Below are positions 8,472 to 8,712 of a DNA stretch of 8,712 nt, piece after piece; within the stretch, counting starts at the first letter, position 1, and each line of letters starts with the position of its first letter. The position numbers were made by a program, and so were the translations under genes. The DNA is from Gemmatimonadota bacterium (GTDB taxonomy: Bacteria; GCA-2686955): NCBI GenBank assembly GCA_002686955.1, contig NYZA01000191.1, positions 1 through 8,712 on the forward strand, in the 5' to 3' direction. The notes under the pieces were generated by a model. It was not told where the DNA came from. It did no database searches and saw only the letters and a list, made by a program, of their open reading frames with translations.

Positions 8472-8705
8472 GTGTCGAAACGCCAGGGCGAAGCGCGGTT
8501 CGGGTGGCGGATGCTGGTATGAGTTGCTGTGGGACTCGATGGGCGCCGAAAGCTGTATGATCTCGTCACCGATCCGGAAGACGCTCGGCTACGTGAGCTA
8601 GCCCGCATTTCTCACCAACTTTCGTCGCGAGGCGGCGCAGATTCGTGCCCTGGCAGCACTTCCCCCCGTTTCGCGCGGAGGCGTGCTGGTTGCACGTCGC
8701 ACTAA
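8472..8705 (+). pseudogene. Possible decayed sulfatase C-terminus
   Basis: One plus-strand frame reads GEARFGWRMLV, then TGA at 8520-8522, then VAVGLDGRRKLYDLVTDPED, continuing ARLRELARIS and ending at TAA 8703-8705. The W-R-x-L-V strand followed by GRRKLYDLVTDPED matches the usual C-terminal ending of type I sulfatases (tryptophan-lysine/arginine-leucine strand, then ELYDL..DP.E). The in-frame TGA, the absence of any upstream catalytic C-x-P-x-R sequence in the window and the unrelated low-complexity DNA before 8472 suggest a remnant. An alternative explanation, two one-base frameshifts joining YELLWDSMGAE to KLYDL, is less economical. The match is short, so confidence is modest. Confidence 0.35.
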
Positions 8706-8712
8706 GCGAAAC

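Noticed and set aside
8245-8601. Plus-strand frame of 118 codons upstream of the dehydrogenase
   Set aside because: Low-complexity Arg/Ser/Pro/Gly composition with no motif or ribosome-binding site; it overlaps the sulfatase-like frame and is probably chance.

Overview
The window is GC-rich and gene-dense and looks like the chromosome of a Gram-negative bacterium. It encodes an outer-membrane beta-barrel protein with a Sec signal peptide, uses GTG starts, and has good Shine-Dalgarno sites (AAGGAG, GGGAG, GGAG). I cannot place it in a phylum from these genes alone.

Layout. 79-2022 (+) is htpG, the bacterial Hsp90 chaperone. It converges with 2030-3364 (-), a FadL/OmpP1/TodX-type outer-membrane transporter, with only 7 bases between the two stop codons. 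3450-5738 (-) is a large DUF255 (YyaL/SSP411-type) protein: a thioredoxin-like CHWC domain fused to an alpha-barrel glycosidase-like domain, here with a predicted export signal. It lies 85 bases upstream of the transporter gene in the same direction, so the two may be co-transcribed.

5769-5947 is the most striking structure: a 179-bp non-coding, nearly full-length palindrome flanked by direct TAA copies. It has the form of a MITE or other non-autonomous element. It sits immediately upstream of the DUF255 ribosome-binding site and touches the stop codon of the next small gene. From 5947 to 7116 there is a run of small genes: an unknown 75-residue protein (-), a possible 29-residue membrane peptide (+), a 76-residue two-helix membrane protein of the superinfection-immunity (Imm) family (-), and an unknown helical 126-residue protein (+).

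7109-8230 (-) is an isocitrate/isopropylmalate-family dehydrogenase with an NADP-like cofactor loop. The final 480 bases hold no intact gene. Around 8472-8705 there is a reading frame that resembles the C-terminal end of a sulfatase, interrupted by one in-frame TGA; I read it as a decayed gene.

The genes do not form one obvious pathway. A chaperone, a lipid/hydrophobe porin, a redox-type periplasmic candidate and a central-metabolism dehydrogenase flank a small accessory patch that carries the palindromic element.
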